A stretch of 63,416 bases of DNA, taken from contig JAGRGB010000124.1 of NCBI GenBank assembly GCA_020445745.1, forward strand, positions 1 to 63,416, read 5' to 3'. The notes beneath the pieces were generated by a model. The model searched no databases and was not told where the DNA came from. It saw nothing but the letters and a program-made list of their open reading frames with translations. Source of the stretch: Rhodocyclaceae bacterium (GTDB taxonomy: Bacteria; Pseudomonadota; Gammaproteobacteria; Burkholderiales; Rhodocyclaceae). Shown here piece after piece: positions 26,341-36,529 of the stretch. The translations under genes were made by a program, and so were the position numbers. Within the stretch, counting starts at the first letter, position 1. Each line of letters starts with the position of its first letter.

Positions 26341-28425
26341 TCAGGACAAGCGCGACAGATCTGCCACCCGATTCATCAGTGCGGCCAGTTGCGACAGCAG
26401 TGCCAGACGATTGCGGCGGGTCAGCGGCTCTTCCACATTGACCATCACGTCGGTGAAGAATCGGTCCACGTCGTCCCGCAGTCCCGCCAGGATCTTCAGC
26501 GATTCGGCGTAGTCGCGGTTGTCGTAGTACGAGCGGGCCAGCGGGGCGAGCTCGGACATGCGCCGGAACAGGGCCTTCTCGGCGTCCTCCTGGAACAGCG
26601 CCAGATCCGGCTCGCCGACTTCCTCGCCACTCTTCTTCAGAATATTGACGATCCGCTTGTTGGCGGCCGCCAGCGACTCCGCCTCCGGCAGTTGCTGGAA
26701 CGCCAGCACCGCCGCCAGCCGCGCCGGTACCAGGTCCACGCGGGTCGGCCGCTGCGCCAGCACCGCATCGATGGCCGTCGCCGGATGGCCGCCTTCCCGG
26801 AGCTGGTTGCGCAGTCGCTCGAGCACGAAGTCGAACAACTGCTGCTCGAATCCCGGCTGGTCGAGCACGCCATCGCCGAAACCGCCGGCGGCCTCGGCGA
26901 TCAGGGCGTCCACTTCGAGCGGCAACGGCGATTCGATCAGGATGCGCAGCACGCCGAGGGCCGCCCGCCGCAGGCCGAAGGGGTCCTTGTCACCGGTCGG
27001 CACCTGCCCGATACCGAAGAATCCGACCAGGGCATCGAGCTTGTCGGCCAGCGCGGTTGCGCGGGCGACGTTGCCGTCGGGCAGCGCATCGCCGGCGAAG
27101 CGCGGCAGGTAATGCTCGGCGACGGCGTCGGCGACTTCGTCCGCTTCGCCGTCGTGGCGGGCATAGTAGCGCCCCATCAAGCCCTGCAGTTCCGGGAACT
27201 CGCCGACCATCTCGCACACCAGATCGGCCTTCGCCAGGCGTGCCGCACGCCTGGCCATCGCCGCGTCGGCCTTGAGGTGCGAAGCGACGATGCCGGCCAG
27301 ACGCTCGAGCCGGCCGACGCGTTCGTACTGACTACCCAGCCGGTTGTGATAGACCACGCTCTGCAGCCGCGGCAGCCGGCTCTCGAGGCGCTGCTTGAGA
27401 TCCTGCTGGAAAAAGAAACGTGCATCGGCCAGGCGCGGACGCACCACACGCTGGTTGCCCAGCACGATGTTCGCGGGATCGGCCAGCTGCATGTTCGAAA
27501 CGATCAGGAAGCGGTTCAGCAGGCGGCCGTCGCCATCGAACAGCGGGAAATACTTCTGGTTGGCGCGCATCGTCAGGATCAGGCACTCCTGCGGCACGCT
27601 CAGGAACTCCTCCTCGAACTCGCCGACATAGACGCTCGGATGCTCCACCAGCGCGGTGACCTCGTCGAGCAGGTCCCCGTACTCGCCGAGGGAGGCCTGC
27701 TGGCGGGCGGCCTCCGCCTGCAGCAGAGCGTCGATCATCTGTCGGCGATCGCCAAAGTGGGCGACCACCTTGCCCTCGGCCCGCAGCGTCGGCTCGTAGG
27801 CGTCGGCGGTGGCGATGTCGATCGCGCCACGGCTCATGAAGCGGTGGCCGCAGGTGGTGCACCCGGCATCCAGGTCCAGCACGCGGCCTTCGACGACGCG
27901 GTCACCGTGCAGCATCACCAGCCGATGCACCGGCCGCACGAAGGTCGCATCGCCGTCGCCCCAGCGCATCACCTTGGGAATCGGCAGCGCCTTGACGGCC
28001 TCCTGGACGATGCCGGCCAATACCGCGGCAAGCCGTTCGCCCGGCACCCGGCGGGTGTGGAACAGCGCTTCGGCCTTGCCATCGACGCGTCGCTCGAAGC
28101 CGGACACCGCGTCCTCGGGAATACCCTTGGCCGCCATCTTCTTCCTGAGGGCTGGGGTCGGGTTGCCGTCGCCGTCGAGCGCGACCGAGACCGGCATCAG
28201 CTTCTCGGTGACCCTGCGCTCGGCGCCCTCCGGCAGCACTTCGGCGATGCTCGCCGCGAGCCGGCGAGGCGAAGCGAAGCAGCGCACCGCCACCTGTGCC
28301 GGGGCCAGGCCGGCCGCCGCCAGACCGGCCGCGATCGACGCACCGAAACTCTCGCCGAGGCGCGGCAGCGCCTTCGGCGGCAACTCCTCGGTCAGCAGTT
28401 CCACCAGCAGGGTCTTCTGGCTCAC
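26341..28425 (-). CDS. glyS: Glycine-tRNA ligase beta subunit
   Basis: This is the beta chain (694 aa) of the alpha2beta2 glycyl-tRNA synthetase, which binds tRNA. Family stretches include [51 protein letters not shown], and the C-terminal anticodon-binding part with [22 protein letters not shown]. The start is GTG 28425, with GGGAGGG about 8 bp upstream. It is 79 bp downstream of glyQ. Confidence 0.95.
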   Translation of the reverse strand: MSQKTLLVELLTEELPPKALPRLGESFGASIAAGLAAAGLAPAQVAVRCFASPRRLAASIAEVLPEGAERRVTEKLMPVSVALDGDGNPTPALRKKMAAKGIPEDAVSGFERRVDGKAEALFHTRRVPGERLAAVLAGIVQEAVKALPIPKVMRWGDGDATFVRPVHRLVMLHGDRVVEGRVLDLDAGCTTCGHRFMSRGAIDIATADAYEPTLRAEGKVVAHFGDRRQMIDALLQAEAARQQASLGEYGDLLDEVTALVEHPSVYVGEFEEEFLSVPQECLILTMRANQKYFPLFDGDGRLLNRFLIVSNMQLADPANIVLGNQRVVRPRLADARFFFQQDLKQRLESRLPRLQSVVYHNRLGSQYERVGRLERLAGIVASHLKADAAMARRAARLAKADLVCEMVGEFPELQGLMGRYYARHDGEADEVADAVAEHYLPRFAGDALPDGNVARATALADKLDALVGFFGIGQVPTGDKDPFGLRRAALGVLRILIESPLPLEVDALIAEAAGGFGDGVLDQPGFEQQLFDFVLERLRNQLREGGHPATAIDAVLAQRPTRVDLVPARLAAVLAFQQLPEAESLAAANKRIVNILKKSGEEVGEPDLALFQEDAEKALFRRMSELAPLARSYYDNRDYAESLKILAGLRDDVDRFFTDVMVNVEEPLTRRNRLALLSQLAALMNRVADLSRLS

Positions 28426-28504
28426 AGGACTACCCTCCCGTCGCCGCGCGACAGCCGCATCGGAGAAGGACGATCGTGCGCTGAGGGCAGCCGGGCCGGT
28501 GCTG

Positions 28505-29419
28505 TCATCGGGCCACCTCCCGCCGCGCGAGCATCGGAAAACCGAGGGCCTCCCGCGACGCATGGTATGCCGCGGCCACGGCGCGCGACAGGTTGCGAAT
28601 GCGGCCGATGTAGGCCGCCCGCTCGGTGACCGAGATCGCGCCGCGCGCGTCCAGCAGGTTGAAGGTGTGCCCCGCCTTGAGCACCATCTCGTAGGCCGGC
28701 AGCGCCAGCCCGGCATCCATCAGCCGCCGCGCCTCGGCCTCGAAGCTGCCGAACTGCCCGAACAGGAACTCGACGTTGGCCTGCTCGAAGTTGTAGGTGG
28801 ATTGCTCGACCTCGTTCTGGTGGAAGACATCGCCGTAGCTCACCGCGCTGCCGTCCGGATAGACCGCCCAGACCAGGTCATAGACGTTCTCGACGCCCTG
28901 CAGATACATCGCCAGCCGCTCGATACCATAGGTGATCTCGCCCAGAACCGGCTTGCAGTCGAGGCCGCCGACCTGCTGGAAATAGGTGAACTGGGTGACT
29001 TCCATGCCGTCCAGCCAGACCTCCCAGCCCAGGCCCCACGCGCCCAGTGTCGGATTCTCCCAGTCGTCCTCGACGAAGCGGATGTCGTGCTGGCGCGGAT
29101 CGATGCCGAGCGCCCGCAGGCTGTCCAGGTAGCGCTCCTGGATGTCGAGCGGCGACGGCTTGAGCACCACCTGGTACTGGTAGTAGTGCTGCAGGCGGTT
29201 CGGGTTGTCGCCGTAGCGCCCGTCCTTGGGGCGCCGCGACGGCTGCACGTACGCGGCGTTCCATGGTTCAGGGCCGATCGCCCGCAGGAAGGTCGCGGTG
29301 TGGGAGGTACCTGCACCGACTTCCAGGTCGTAGGGCTGGAGCAGGACGCATCCCTGTTCCGCCCAGAAGGTCTGCAGCGTCAGGACGAGCTGCTGAAAGC
29401 TTGGTCTGCTTGCACTCAT
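28505..29419 (-). CDS. glyQ: Glycine-tRNA ligase alpha subunit
   Basis: This is the catalytic alpha chain (304 aa), class II fold. It contains [50 protein letters not shown] and [31 protein letters not shown], all nearly invariant in the family. The start is ATG 29419. An AT-rich stretch at 29464-29480 upstream is the likely promoter area, but I could not fit a good -35. Confidence 0.96.
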   Translation of the reverse strand: MSASRPSFQQLVLTLQTFWAEQGCVLLQPYDLEVGAGTSHTATFLRAIGPEPWNAAYVQPSRRPKDGRYGDNPNRLQHYYQYQVVLKPSPLDIQERYLDSLRALGIDPRQHDIRFVEDDWENPTLGAWGLGWEVWLDGMEVTQFTYFQQVGGLDCKPVLGEITYGIERLAMYLQGVENVYDLVWAVYPDGSAVSYGDVFHQNEVEQSTYNFEQANVEFLFGQFGSFEAEARRLMDAGLALPAYEMVLKAGHTFNLLDARGAISVTERAAYIGRIRNLSRAVAAAYHASREALGFPMLARREVAR

Positions 29420-29514
29420 GAAACATCGCCCGGCGCCGGCGTCCGGCGGACATAAAGACCGCGATTTTACTGTTTTTTGACGCTGCCCTTCCATTCGCGG
29501 CAGCCGCCACCCGG

Positions 29515-29916
29515 TCAGGCCTGGCGGAGGCTGTCGAGCGGGATCGCCCACTTGTCGATCAGGAAGCGCAGCAGGGTCTGCTCGCCGCCACTGACTTCGC
29601 CGTCCGCCTTGGCGGTGACCAGCATCGCCGACAGCACCAGCTTGCGCAGCTCCGGATCGCTGACGTCGGCCGCGAGCTGCTCCAGCCGCTCTGTCGACAG
29701 CAGGGCGACATGCTGACCGCTGCCACTGACCGCGAGATCCCGGCACAGCTCCAGCAGCACCTGATAGAAGCCCTCGGAATCGATGCCCAGCATCGAGAAG
29801 ATGCTCAGTTCGCGCAGCCGGTCGGTCTCGCAGTTGTCCAGTTCGCCGTCGGCGACGACGGCCATCGCCACCAGGCGCGCCAGCGCCTTCGGACTGTTCG
29901 GTGGATAGCTGCGCAT
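29515..29916 (-). CDS. TerB-like protein
   Basis: This 133-residue cytoplasmic, all-helical protein has the TerB pattern: [24 protein letters not shown] and a second repeat-like [27 protein letters not shown], each with acidic metal-type loops ([15 protein letters not shown]). ATG 29916 is preceded by GAGGAA. It stands between lnt and glyQ and its function is unknown; TerB-like domains occur in tellurite and stress proteins but also alone. Confidence 0.7.
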   Translation of the reverse strand: MRSYPPNSPKALARLVAMAVVADGELDNCETDRLRELSIFSMLGIDSEGFYQVLLELCRDLAVSGSGQHVALLSTERLEQLAADVSDPELRKLVLSAMLVTAKADGEVSGGEQTLLRFLIDKWAIPLDSLRQA

Positions 29917-29987
29917 TGCGGATTCCTCGTGTCGCTGGATTGCCATGGAACTGTCAATGATGCCGTGGACCGTGCCCCGGCGCGAAT

Positions 29988-31487
29988 TCACGACGCTGCC
30001 GGCGGCAGGCCGGCATCTGCAGGCCGGCGTCGGCGCAGCAGCAGGCCCGCCGCGACGCCGACCAGCGCCAGCCCGAGCGCCGGCCGGTCGCGCCAGCGCA
30101 TGTAGGGTGTCACGCCGCTGCGCCCCTGCACCTGAGCGCGCAGCGCGCCGCGCTCGAATGCCGGCAGCACCTGCTCGACGCTGCCGTCCGACGCCACCAC
30201 CGCGGTCATCCCGGTATTGGTCGCGCGCAGCATCGGCCTGCCGGTCTCGAGGGCACGCATGCGGGCGATCTGCAGGTGCTGGGGCTGGGCCAGCGAGTCG
30301 CCGTACCAGGCGAGATTGGAGAGGTTCAGCAGCAGCGTCGCGGAGGTGGCCGCGGCAGCGATCTCGGCACCGAACAGGTCTTCGTAGCAGATGTTGATCG
30401 CCACCCGCTGGTCGTCGAAGCGCATCGGCGGCTGCTTGTCGCCGCCGGGGGTCTGATCCGACATCGGGATGTTCGCCCACTCGTAGAACCAGCCGAACAT
30501 CGGCGGCGAATACTCGCCGAAGGGCACCAGATGATTCTTGGCATAGCGCTGGCCCGCGCCGGCGCCGATCGCCAGCGCCGCATTGTGGATGGCACCGTCG
30601 GCCTCGCGCACGAACACCCCGAACACCAGATCGCCGCCGTGCCCCCCGACCGCATCGCCCAGCGTGGCCAGGTAGCCGCCGGGCAACTGCCCGGCGAGCA
30701 TCGGCACCGCGGTCTCCGGCAGCACGACGAGGCGTGCCGGGTGATCCCGCACCAATTGCAGATTGACCCGCAGCCATTGCACCTGGAGATCGGCGCGCCA
30801 CTTCAGCGACTGCTCGATGTTGGGCTGCACCAGCGACACCGAGATCGGCGCACCGCTCGGCGCGGTCCACTCGCGCCCGCGCAACGACCAGCCGCCGGCG
30901 GCGAGCGTCAGGACCACGACCAAGGCCGGCAGCGGCGCCCGCGAGCGCCAGTCGGCGAGCCCGAGGGCGGCGCCGGCAAGGACCAGCCCGAAGCCGATGC
31001 CGTACACGCCGACGACCGGCGCGTAGGGCGCCAGCGGGCTCGGCGGCACCTGGGAATAGCCCAGTGCGAGCCACGGGAAACCGGTCAGCAGGGTGCCTCG
31101 CAGCCATTCCGACAAGGTCCATAGCCCGGCCGCCAGCGCCACGTCGACGACCATTCGTCCACGCCGCAGCCCAACCCACAGCGCGCCGACGGCGGCCGGA
31201 TAGCAGGCCAGGTAGGTGCAGAACAGGATTACCGCGGTCGCGGCCATCGGCGCCGGCATGCCACCGTAGCGGTGGAGGGCCACGAACAGCCACGACACGC
31301 CGCCGAGGAAGAGGCCCAGGCCCCAGGCCAGGCCAGTCGCGAAACCCCGCTGCCACGACCGCTGCCCTGCCAGCAGCGCGAACAGCACCGCGATCCCGGC
31401 CAGCGGCAGCGGGAACAAGCCGTAGGGCGCGAAGCCGGCCACGGTGGCGAAGCCCGCGACCGCGGCCAGCGCGAGCGAGGGCAGCAT
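29988..31487 (-). CDS. lnt: Apolipoprotein N-acyltransferase
   Basis: This integral inner-membrane enzyme (499 aa) transfers the third acyl chain to lipoproteins. It has six or more N-terminal membrane helices and a nitrilase-like periplasmic domain with the Glu-Lys-Cys triad: VVLPETAVP, YAKNHLVPFGEY and INICYEDLF. The ATG at 31487 overlaps the corC stop as TGATG; a GTG at 31490 is equally possible. Confidence 0.94.
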   Translation of the reverse strand: MLPSLALAAVAGFATVAGFAPYGLFPLPLAGIAVLFALLAGQRSWQRGFATGLAWGLGLFLGGVSWLFVALHRYGGMPAPMAATAVILFCTYLACYPAAVGALWVGLRRGRMVVDVALAAGLWTLSEWLRGTLLTGFPWLALGYSQVPPSPLAPYAPVVGVYGIGFGLVLAGAALGLADWRSRAPLPALVVVLTLAAGGWSLRGREWTAPSGAPISVSLVQPNIEQSLKWRADLQVQWLRVNLQLVRDHPARLVVLPETAVPMLAGQLPGGYLATLGDAVGGHGGDLVFGVFVREADGAIHNAALAIGAGAGQRYAKNHLVPFGEYSPPMFGWFYEWANIPMSDQTPGGDKQPPMRFDDQRVAINICYEDLFGAEIAAAATSATLLLNLSNLAWYGDSLAQPQHLQIARMRALETGRPMLRATNTGMTAVVASDGSVEQVLPAFERGALRAQVQGRSGVTPYMRWRDRPALGLALVGVAAGLLLRRRRPADAGLPPAAS

Positions 31488-32332
31488 CACTCGCTTTCTG
31501 ACGCGACCGCTTCGGGCAGCTTCTCGATCAGCAGCGTATAGACCCGCCGACTGTCGGCACGGAGGACCTGGATGCGCAGGTTGTCCATCGTGACGATCTC
31601 GCCGCGCTTGGGCAGGCGCCCGAGGAACTTGATCACCAGGCCGCCGACGGTATCGACCCCGTCGTCGGGGTAGGCGGTATCGAAGGCGGCGTTGAAATCC
31701 TCGATCTCGGTGGTCGCCTTGACCCGGTAGCGGCCCATCTGGTCGAGGCGGATGTTGTCCTCGGTCTCGTCAAAATCGTATTCGTCCTCGATGTCGCCGA
31801 CGATCTGTTCGAGCACGTCCTCGATGGTCACCAGCCCGCACACGCCGCCGTACTCGTCCACCACCAGCGCCATGTGGTTGCGGCTGATGCGGAACTCGCG
31901 CAGCAGCACGTTGAGGCGCTTCGACTCCGGCACGAACACCGCCGGACGCAGCATGTCGCGCAGGTTGAACTCGCGGCCGGCAAAGAAGCGCAGCAGATCC
32001 TTGGCCAGCAACACGCCGATGACGTCGTCCTTGCCGTCGCCGACCACCGGGAAGCGGGAATGGGCGGTCTCGATCGCGATCGCGGCGATCTCGTCCATCG
32101 GCACGTCGAGATGGACGACATCCATCTGGGCGCGCGGCACCATGACGTCGCGCACCTGCATGTCGGATACCTGGAGGGCGCCCTCGATGATCGACAGGGC
32201 ATCGGCATCGACCAGATTGCGGTCGAACGAGGAGTGAAGGAGGGCGAGCAGTTCCTCGCGGTTTTCCGGCTCCCGGGACAACAGGGCGCCGAGGCGGTCG
32301 AGCAGACTAGGTCGACTGGGGGAACTATCCAT
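31487..32332 (-). CDS. corC: CorC/HlyC-type CBS protein
   Basis: This 281-residue protein has two CBS domains (VRDVMVPRAQMDVVHLD, FVPESKRLNVLLREFRISRNHMALVVDEYGG) and a C-terminal CorC/HlyC domain (YRVKATTEIEDFNAAFDTAYPDDGVDTVGGLV). It is annotated as helping Mg/Co efflux in Salmonella, but in this ybeY-lnt context it may serve envelope homeostasis. ATG 32332 is chosen; codons further upstream run through the intergenic hairpin. Confidence 0.9.
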   Translation of the reverse strand: MDSSPSRPSLLDRLGALLSREPENREELLALLHSSFDRNLVDADALSIIEGALQVSDMQVRDVMVPRAQMDVVHLDVPMDEIAAIAIETAHSRFPVVGDGKDDVIGVLLAKDLLRFFAGREFNLRDMLRPAVFVPESKRLNVLLREFRISRNHMALVVDEYGGVCGLVTIEDVLEQIVGDIEDEYDFDETEDNIRLDQMGRYRVKATTEIEDFNAAFDTAYPDDGVDTVGGLVIKFLGRLPKRGEIVTMDNLRIQVLRADSRRVYTLLIEKLPEAVASESE

Positions 32333-32357
32333 GGGTCGGGTTGATGAGGAATGGGCG

Positions 32358-32388
32358 ATGGGCAATGGGCACGAGGCGCATTGCCCAT
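32358..32388. repeat. Hairpin-forming short repeat between ybeY and corC
   Basis: ATGGGCAATG (32358-32367) and its exact complement CATTGCCCAT (32379-32388) flank an 11-nt loop, embedded in repetitive ATGGGC-type sequence at 32350-32375. It looks like a dispersed intergenic palindrome rather than a terminator, since no T run follows. Confidence 0.55.
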
Positions 32389-32398
32389 GGCGCATCAC

Positions 32399-32884
32399 TC
32401 ACGGTCCATGGACTCCGTCGTTGTCGCCGGCGTACGGATCGCCGACTCCCAATCCCGCCAGTATCTCCGTTTCCAGGGCTTCCATCCGGAGCGCGTCCGC
32501 TTCGCTCTGGTGGTCTAAGCCCTGCAGGTGCAGCATACCATGCACCACCAGGTGGGCATAATGGTCGGCCAGGGCCTTGCCCTGGCGCGCCGCCTCGTCG
32601 GCGATCACCGGCACGCACAGCACGATGTCGCCTGCCAGCGGCAGGCCCGGCGGCAAGGGCATGTCGTCACCCTCGCCATAAGCGAAACTGAGGACGTTGG
32701 TGGCGTAGTCGCGGCCGCGGTACTGCCGGTTGAGGGCACGCCCCTCGGCCTCGCCCACCAGCCGGATCACGACCTCCGCATCGCCACGCAGGGCCGCCCT
32801 GCACCAGCGCAGCAGCTGCCGTCGCAGCGGCACACCGGCCGCGAGAGCGCCACGCACTGCCCGCTGCACCGACAGGCTCAGCAT
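32399..32884 (-). CDS. ybeY: Endoribonuclease YbeY
   Basis: This single-strand endoribonuclease (161 aa) matures 16S rRNA 3' ends and aids ribosome quality control. The zinc site is HGMLHLQGLDH, with upstream TNVLSFAYGE and LAGDIVLCVPVI as in the family. It starts 5 bp after the phoH stop. Confidence 0.93.
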   Translation of the reverse strand: MLSLSVQRAVRGALAAGVPLRRQLLRWCRAALRGDAEVVIRLVGEAEGRALNRQYRGRDYATNVLSFAYGEGDDMPLPPGLPLAGDIVLCVPVIADEAARQGKALADHYAHLVVHGMLHLQGLDHQSEADALRMEALETEILAGLGVGDPYAGDNDGVHGP

Positions 32885-32889
32885 CGAGG

Positions 32890-33876
32890 CTAGCGCTCCT
32901 GCGGGCGCGGCGCCGCTTCCTCGCCGGCCGCGTCGAGGGCTGCCACGCGCTGCTCGTAGGCGGCGACGATGCGCGCCACCAGCGGATGGCGCACCACGTC
33001 CTCCTTCAGGAACTCGGTGACCGCGATGCCGCGCACTGCGTAGAGCACGTCGCGCGCCTCGCGCAGGCCGCTGACCTGGCCCCGCGGCAGGTCCACCTGG
33101 GTCAGGTCGCCGGTGACCACCGCCTTGGCGCCGATGCCGATCCGCGTCAGGAACATCTTCATCTGCTCGGCGGTGGTGTTCTGCGCCTCGTCGAGGATGA
33201 TGAAGGCGTGGTTCAGGGTGCGCCCGCGCATGAAAGCCAGCGGCGCGATCTCGATCGCCCCGCGCTCGAACAGCTTGCCGACCCGCTCGAGCCCCATCAG
33301 GTCGTAGAGCGCGTCGTACAGCGGCCGCAGGTACGGATCGACCTTCTGGGCCAGGTCGCCGGGCAGGAAGCCGAGGCGCTCGCCGGCCTCCACCGCCGGC
33401 CGGGTCAGGATGATGCGCTCGACGTGCTCGCGCTCGAAAGCGTCCACCGCGCTCGCCACCGCGAGATAGGTCTTGCCGGTGCCGGCCGGACCGATGCCGA
33501 AGGTGATATCGTGCTCCTGGATATTGCGCAGGTAGGCAATCTGGCGCGGCGTGCGACCGTGCAGCTCCGACTTGCGCGTCAACAGGGCCGGTGCCGGCTG
33601 CGCGGCCTGGCTGCGGTTGGCGAGTTCCACCAGCCCGAGCTGGATGTCGTCGACGCCGAAGTCATCGCTGGCGATCTCGTAGAAGTGCTCGATCGCACGG
33701 CCCGCCTGCTGCACCTGGCCGGCCTTGCCGCGCACCGTGAAACGCTCGCCGCGGCGCGCGATCTCGACGTCGTAGGCGGTCGCGATCTGGCGCAGGTTCT
33801 CGTCCAGCGCGCCGCACAGGCTGGCCAGGCGCTGGTTGTCCAGCGGCTCCAGCACCACTTCCAAGGTCTTCGCCAA
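32890..33876 (-). CDS. ybeZ: PhoH-like ATPase (YbeZ)
   Basis: This 328-residue P-loop protein works with YbeY. It has a KH-like N-terminus, Walker [27 protein letters not shown], Walker [12 protein letters not shown] and [12 protein letters not shown]. The start is TTG 33876, directly abutting the miaB stop (TGA-TTG) with GGGAG upstream; the family's first residues [13 protein letters not shown] agree. Confidence 0.93.
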   Translation of the reverse strand: MAKTLEVVLEPLDNQRLASLCGALDENLRQIATAYDVEIARRGERFTVRGKAGQVQQAGRAIEHFYEIASDDFGVDDIQLGLVELANRSQAAQPAPALLTRKSELHGRTPRQIAYLRNIQEHDITFGIGPAGTGKTYLAVASAVDAFEREHVERIILTRPAVEAGERLGFLPGDLAQKVDPYLRPLYDALYDLMGLERVGKLFERGAIEIAPLAFMRGRTLNHAFIILDEAQNTTAEQMKMFLTRIGIGAKAVVTGDLTQVDLPRGQVSGLREARDVLYAVRGIAVTEFLKEDVVRHPLVARIVAAYEQRVAALDAAGEEAAPRPQER

Positions 33877-35214
33877 TCAGCTCTCCCGGGTCACGACTTC
33901 GCCTCGCAGGCTGTGGGGCAGCGCCGCGGTGATCGTCACGTCGACGAATGTGCCCACCAGGCGCGCCTGGCCGGCAAAGTTCACCACCCGGTTGTTGTCG
34001 GTGCGCCCCGCCAGCTCGTTCGCGTTCTTCTTCGACGGCCCCTCCACCAGCACCCGCTGCAGCGAGCCGACCATCGCCGCCGAGATCACCGCCGCCTGCT
34101 CGTCGATGCGCTTCTGCAGGCGCGCCAGCCGCGCCAGCTTGACCGCCTGCGGCGTGTCGTCGGCCAGATCCGCCGCCGGCGTGCCTGGCCGCGCACTGTA
34201 GACGAAGCTGAACGAGGCGTCGAAGCCGACCTCGTCGATCAGCCGCATCGTCGCCTCGAAGTCCGCCTCGCTCTCGCCCGGGAAGCCGACGATGAAATCC
34301 GACGACAGCGACAGGTCGGGCCGCGCCGCCTTCAGCCGGCGCGCCAGAGACTTGTACTCGAGGGCGGTGTAGCCGCGCTTCATCGCCGCCAGCACCCGGT
34401 CCGAGCCGGCCTGCACCGGCAGGTGCAGGTGGGACACCAGCCTGGGCAGCCGGGCATAGGCCTCGATCACCCGCGGCGTCATCTCGCGCGGGTGCGAGGT
34501 GGTGTAGCGCAGCCGCTCGATGCCGGGCACGTCGTGGACGCACTCCAGCAGGAAGGCGAAGTCCGCGGTCTCGTCGCTGCCCGGTGCCATCGGCGCCCGC
34601 CAGGCGTTGACGTTCTGGCCGAGCAGGGTGATCTCCTTGACGCCCTGGGCGGCCAGCCCGGCGACCTCGGCGAGCACGTCCGCCAGCGGCCGGTAGATCT
34701 CGTCGCCGCGGGTGTAGGGCACGATGCAGAAGCTGCAGTACTTGCTGCAGCCCTCCATGATCGACACGAAGGCGCTCGCCCCCTCGACCCGGGCCGGCGG
34801 CAGGTTGTCGAACTTCTCGATCTCCGGAAAGCTGATGTCCACCTGGGCCCGCCCGGAACGGCGCCGCTCGTCGATCAGCTGCGGCAGCCGATGCAAAGTC
34901 TGCGGTCCGAACACCAGGTCCACATAGGGCGCCCGCGCGACGATCGCCGCGCCCTCCTGGCTCGCGACGCAGCCGCCGACGCCGATGATCAGCCCGGGCT
35001 TGCGGCTCTTCAGGTGCTTGACCCGGCCGAGGTCGTGGAACACCTTCTCCTGCGCCTTCTCGCGCACCGAGCAGGTGTTGAACAGGATCACGTCGGCGTC
35101 CTCAGGATCGTCGGTGGTCTCGAGCCCCTCGCTCGAGCCCAGCACGTCCGCCATCTTGTCCGAGTCGTACTCGTTCATCTGGCAGCCGAAGGTGCGTATG
35201 TACAGTTTCTTCAT
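33877..35214 (-). CDS. miaB: tRNA-2-methylthio-N6-dimethylallyladenosine synthase
   Basis: This radical-SAM methylthiotransferase (445 aa) modifies A37 of tRNAs reading U-initial codons. The N-terminal domain holds three cluster cysteines ([21 protein letters not shown]). The radical SAM site is CSKYCSFC, and the TRAM domain is at the C-terminus ([23 protein letters not shown]). The start is ATG 35214. Confidence 0.96.
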   Translation of the reverse strand: MKKLYIRTFGCQMNEYDSDKMADVLGSSEGLETTDDPEDADVILFNTCSVREKAQEKVFHDLGRVKHLKSRKPGLIIGVGGCVASQEGAAIVARAPYVDLVFGPQTLHRLPQLIDERRRSGRAQVDISFPEIEKFDNLPPARVEGASAFVSIMEGCSKYCSFCIVPYTRGDEIYRPLADVLAEVAGLAAQGVKEITLLGQNVNAWRAPMAPGSDETADFAFLLECVHDVPGIERLRYTTSHPREMTPRVIEAYARLPRLVSHLHLPVQAGSDRVLAAMKRGYTALEYKSLARRLKAARPDLSLSSDFIVGFPGESEADFEATMRLIDEVGFDASFSFVYSARPGTPAADLADDTPQAVKLARLARLQKRIDEQAAVISAAMVGSLQRVLVEGPSKKNANELAGRTDNNRVVNFAGQARLVGTFVDVTITAALPHSLRGEVVTRES

Positions 35215-35405
35215 CGATCGGACCAGGCCGGTTTGCCGTCGCGCACAGGTACCAGCGCCCCCCTGCACGAACCCCGCCAGCGCTGCAAAAGTCGCGAATA
35301 CTCGTTCAATGGACGCCCCAAGTCAACGCAAGTTTCTGATATTCCAACAGATAGCCCGCAAACGGGATGATCGTTTCGGCGGCCCGCCGGGCGGCCCCCG
35401 CGTGC

Positions 35406-35435
35406 TTGACCGCGCGCGAGCGCAGCGGCTATTAT
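35406..35435 (+). promoter_or_regulatory. Promoter of tRNA-Met
   Basis: TTGACC (35406-35411) and TATTAT (35430-35435) with an 18-bp spacer end 12 bp before the first tRNA base. Confidence 0.7.
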
Positions 35436-35447
35436 CGCCGGCTTCGT

Positions 35448-35524
35448 GGTGATGTAGCTCAGACGGTTAGAGCGATGGATTCATAACCCATAGGTCGGCG
35501 GTTCGATTCCGCCCATCACCACCA
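35448..35524 (+). tRNA. tRNA-Met (CAT), elongator type
   Basis: This is a 77-nt cloverleaf including the encoded CCA. The acceptor stem GGTGATG pairs with CATCACC, the D-arm is GCTCAGACGGTTAGAGC, the T-arm is GGCGGTTCGATTCCGCC, and the anticodon CAT is at 35482-35484. The paired acceptor end with G1 argues against the initiator tRNA. A CAT anticodon could also be an Ile tRNA with lysidine, but the body resembles elongator Met. Its 3' 48 nt are the attachment site of the adjacent element. Confidence 0.93.
35477..35524 (+). repeat. attL: left 48-bp direct repeat
   Basis: Bases 35477-35524 (anticodon stem through CCA of tRNA-Met) are identical to 43143-43190. The intact tRNA is preserved on this side. 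Confidence 0.95.
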
Positions 35525-35541
35525 AATAGATTCAAGAACTT

Positions 35542-35577
35542 AGCCAAGCCAACAGGCTTGGCTTTGTTGCTTTTTGC
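35542..35577 (+). terminator. Element-borne terminator just after tRNA-Met
   Basis: AGCCAAGCC, loop AACA, GGCTTGGCT forms a perfect 9-bp stem (35542-35550 with 35555-35563), followed by a T-rich tract ending TTTTTG. It begins 17 bp inside the element and can end the tRNA transcript. Confidence 0.8.
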
Positions 35578-35583
35578 GAACCA

Positions 35584-35620
35584 TGTAGCCATGGTGTAGC
35601 CGTTTTCCCATGATGTAGCC
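35584..35620. repeat. Left-end TGTAGCC repeats (candidate integrase arm sites)
   Basis: TGTAGCCATGGTGTAGCC (35584-35601) plus a third TGTAGCC at 35614-35620. The same paired motif with one change is at 42995-43012 near the other end, same orientation. Arm-type integrase sites are the likely explanation. Confidence 0.55.
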
Positions 35621-35890
35621 ATCTTGGAGCCGGCAAATCGGAGCCGAGCTACGACGGGTCCGGCTAGAGTAGCCTTTCTGACGTTCGCGCCAAGGTGAGC
35701 AATCCTCGGCTCCATTTTCCGCGGCGATGCGCGACAATCAGCGTGCGGACCGCGCCCGCCGAAGACTGCCCAACCCCGCTTGAATCAGTACAAACCCTGT
35801 ACTGCCTAGTAGGTCTCGGGCTGCGGCATGCGGCGCGCAGTTCGCGCCACCCGTCTGGATGCCGCCTTGGCAACCGGTGCCACGACCGAC

Positions 35891-36529
35891 CTATTCCCGA
35901 AGACTCAAGCGCCGGAGTTCCCGGCACTCAACTGCGTCCAAAGCCCCGGAGACTCGGCCAAGCTCACGAGAAATCCCCTCCAGCCCTGCGGCGGTCAGCT
36001 CAATGCACTCAGCCCGCAATCGCCAGAATTTTCGCCAATGCATCCCCTTCGGCTTCCAGCCAGTGCCGTTAAAGATGCCCGGCCGCCAGCCCAGGCGCTT
36101 CCGAATCGCATCCACCCGGCGGATGGTTCGGTAGTTGTCGCTTTCGCGCTGCACCGGATAGGCGAGTTGCCGGCAGTGGCGGCAAACGAACCGTGCCCCG
36201 CCATAGAGAATTGCCACCCGCCGTCCACACTTAGGACAAAGAAACCACGGGCGTGCGCCCCCATACGTGCAGTTCGTCCAGCTCAGGTGCACGGGGTATG
36301 AGTAGCTCCGTCGCTCGCCTTGGCAAATGGCGGAATAGCGCAGCGCGAGCACACCGCTTGTCGCTTCGGCAACGATTGATGCTCGCACCTCGTCGCCCCG
36401 ATACCAGTTCCACCGCCCGAGATAGCCCGGCTCCAGTACACCGGCTTTGTGCAACTTCCGCACATCGAGCTGTCGGTAGTCGCTCGTAAATTGTTTCCCA
36501 CCGCGGCGACCGCTGCCGAGTCCACCCAT
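35891..36529 (-). CDS. Conserved island protein with zinc ribbon
   Basis: This 212-residue protein has N-terminal GGLGSGRRGG, a mixed beta domain (SYPVHLSWTNCTYGGARPWFLC) and a CxxC-CxxC zinc ribbon (CPKC, then CRHC about 20 residues later). A tail GWRPGIFNGTGWKPKGMHWRKF follows. Proteins of this type recur in proteobacterial integrative elements; I know no tested function. The ATG at 36529 is chosen because the conserved glycine-rich start follows it. Nucleic-acid binding is a reasonable guess from the ribbon. Confidence 0.75.
   Translation of the reverse strand: MGGLGSGRRGGKQFTSDYRQLDVRKLHKAGVLEPGYLGRWNWYRGDEVRASIVAEATSGVLALRYSAICQGERRSYSYPVHLSWTNCTYGGARPWFLCPKCGRRVAILYGGARFVCRHCRQLAYPVQRESDNYRTIRRVDAIRKRLGWRPGIFNGTGWKPKGMHWRKFWRLRAECIELTAAGLEGISRELGRVSGALDAVECRELRRLSLRE

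Larger units (their letters stand above)
35525..35890. other. Left end of the element, non-coding
   Basis: This holds the terminator, the TGTAGCC repeats and a small hairpin CAGTACA-AACCC-TGTACTG at 35786-35804. Short reading frames here have no family character. The hairpin could be an operator or part of a transcription stop for the leftward genes. Confidence 0.5.

Noticed and set aside
26308-28629. 773-codon plus-strand frame over glyS
   Set aside because: Antisense shadow; glyS is unmistakable on the other strand.
29464-29492. Sigma-70 promoter for glyQ (TAAAAT)
   Set aside because: A fair -10 on the minus strand, but no acceptable -35 at 15-19 bp.
29515-31356. 613-codon minus-strand frame joining lnt shadow to the TerB-like gene
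   Set aside because: Only the last 133 codons are real; the upstream part is an off-frame reading of lnt.
32986-35370. 794-codon plus-strand frame over phoH and miaB
   Set aside because: Antisense shadow with no family pattern; it also runs across two genes.
35467-35715. Minus-strand frame ending GGDGRNRTADLWVMNPSL
   Set aside because: This is the well-known spurious translation across the reverse strand of a tRNA-Met gene; the rest has no coding character.
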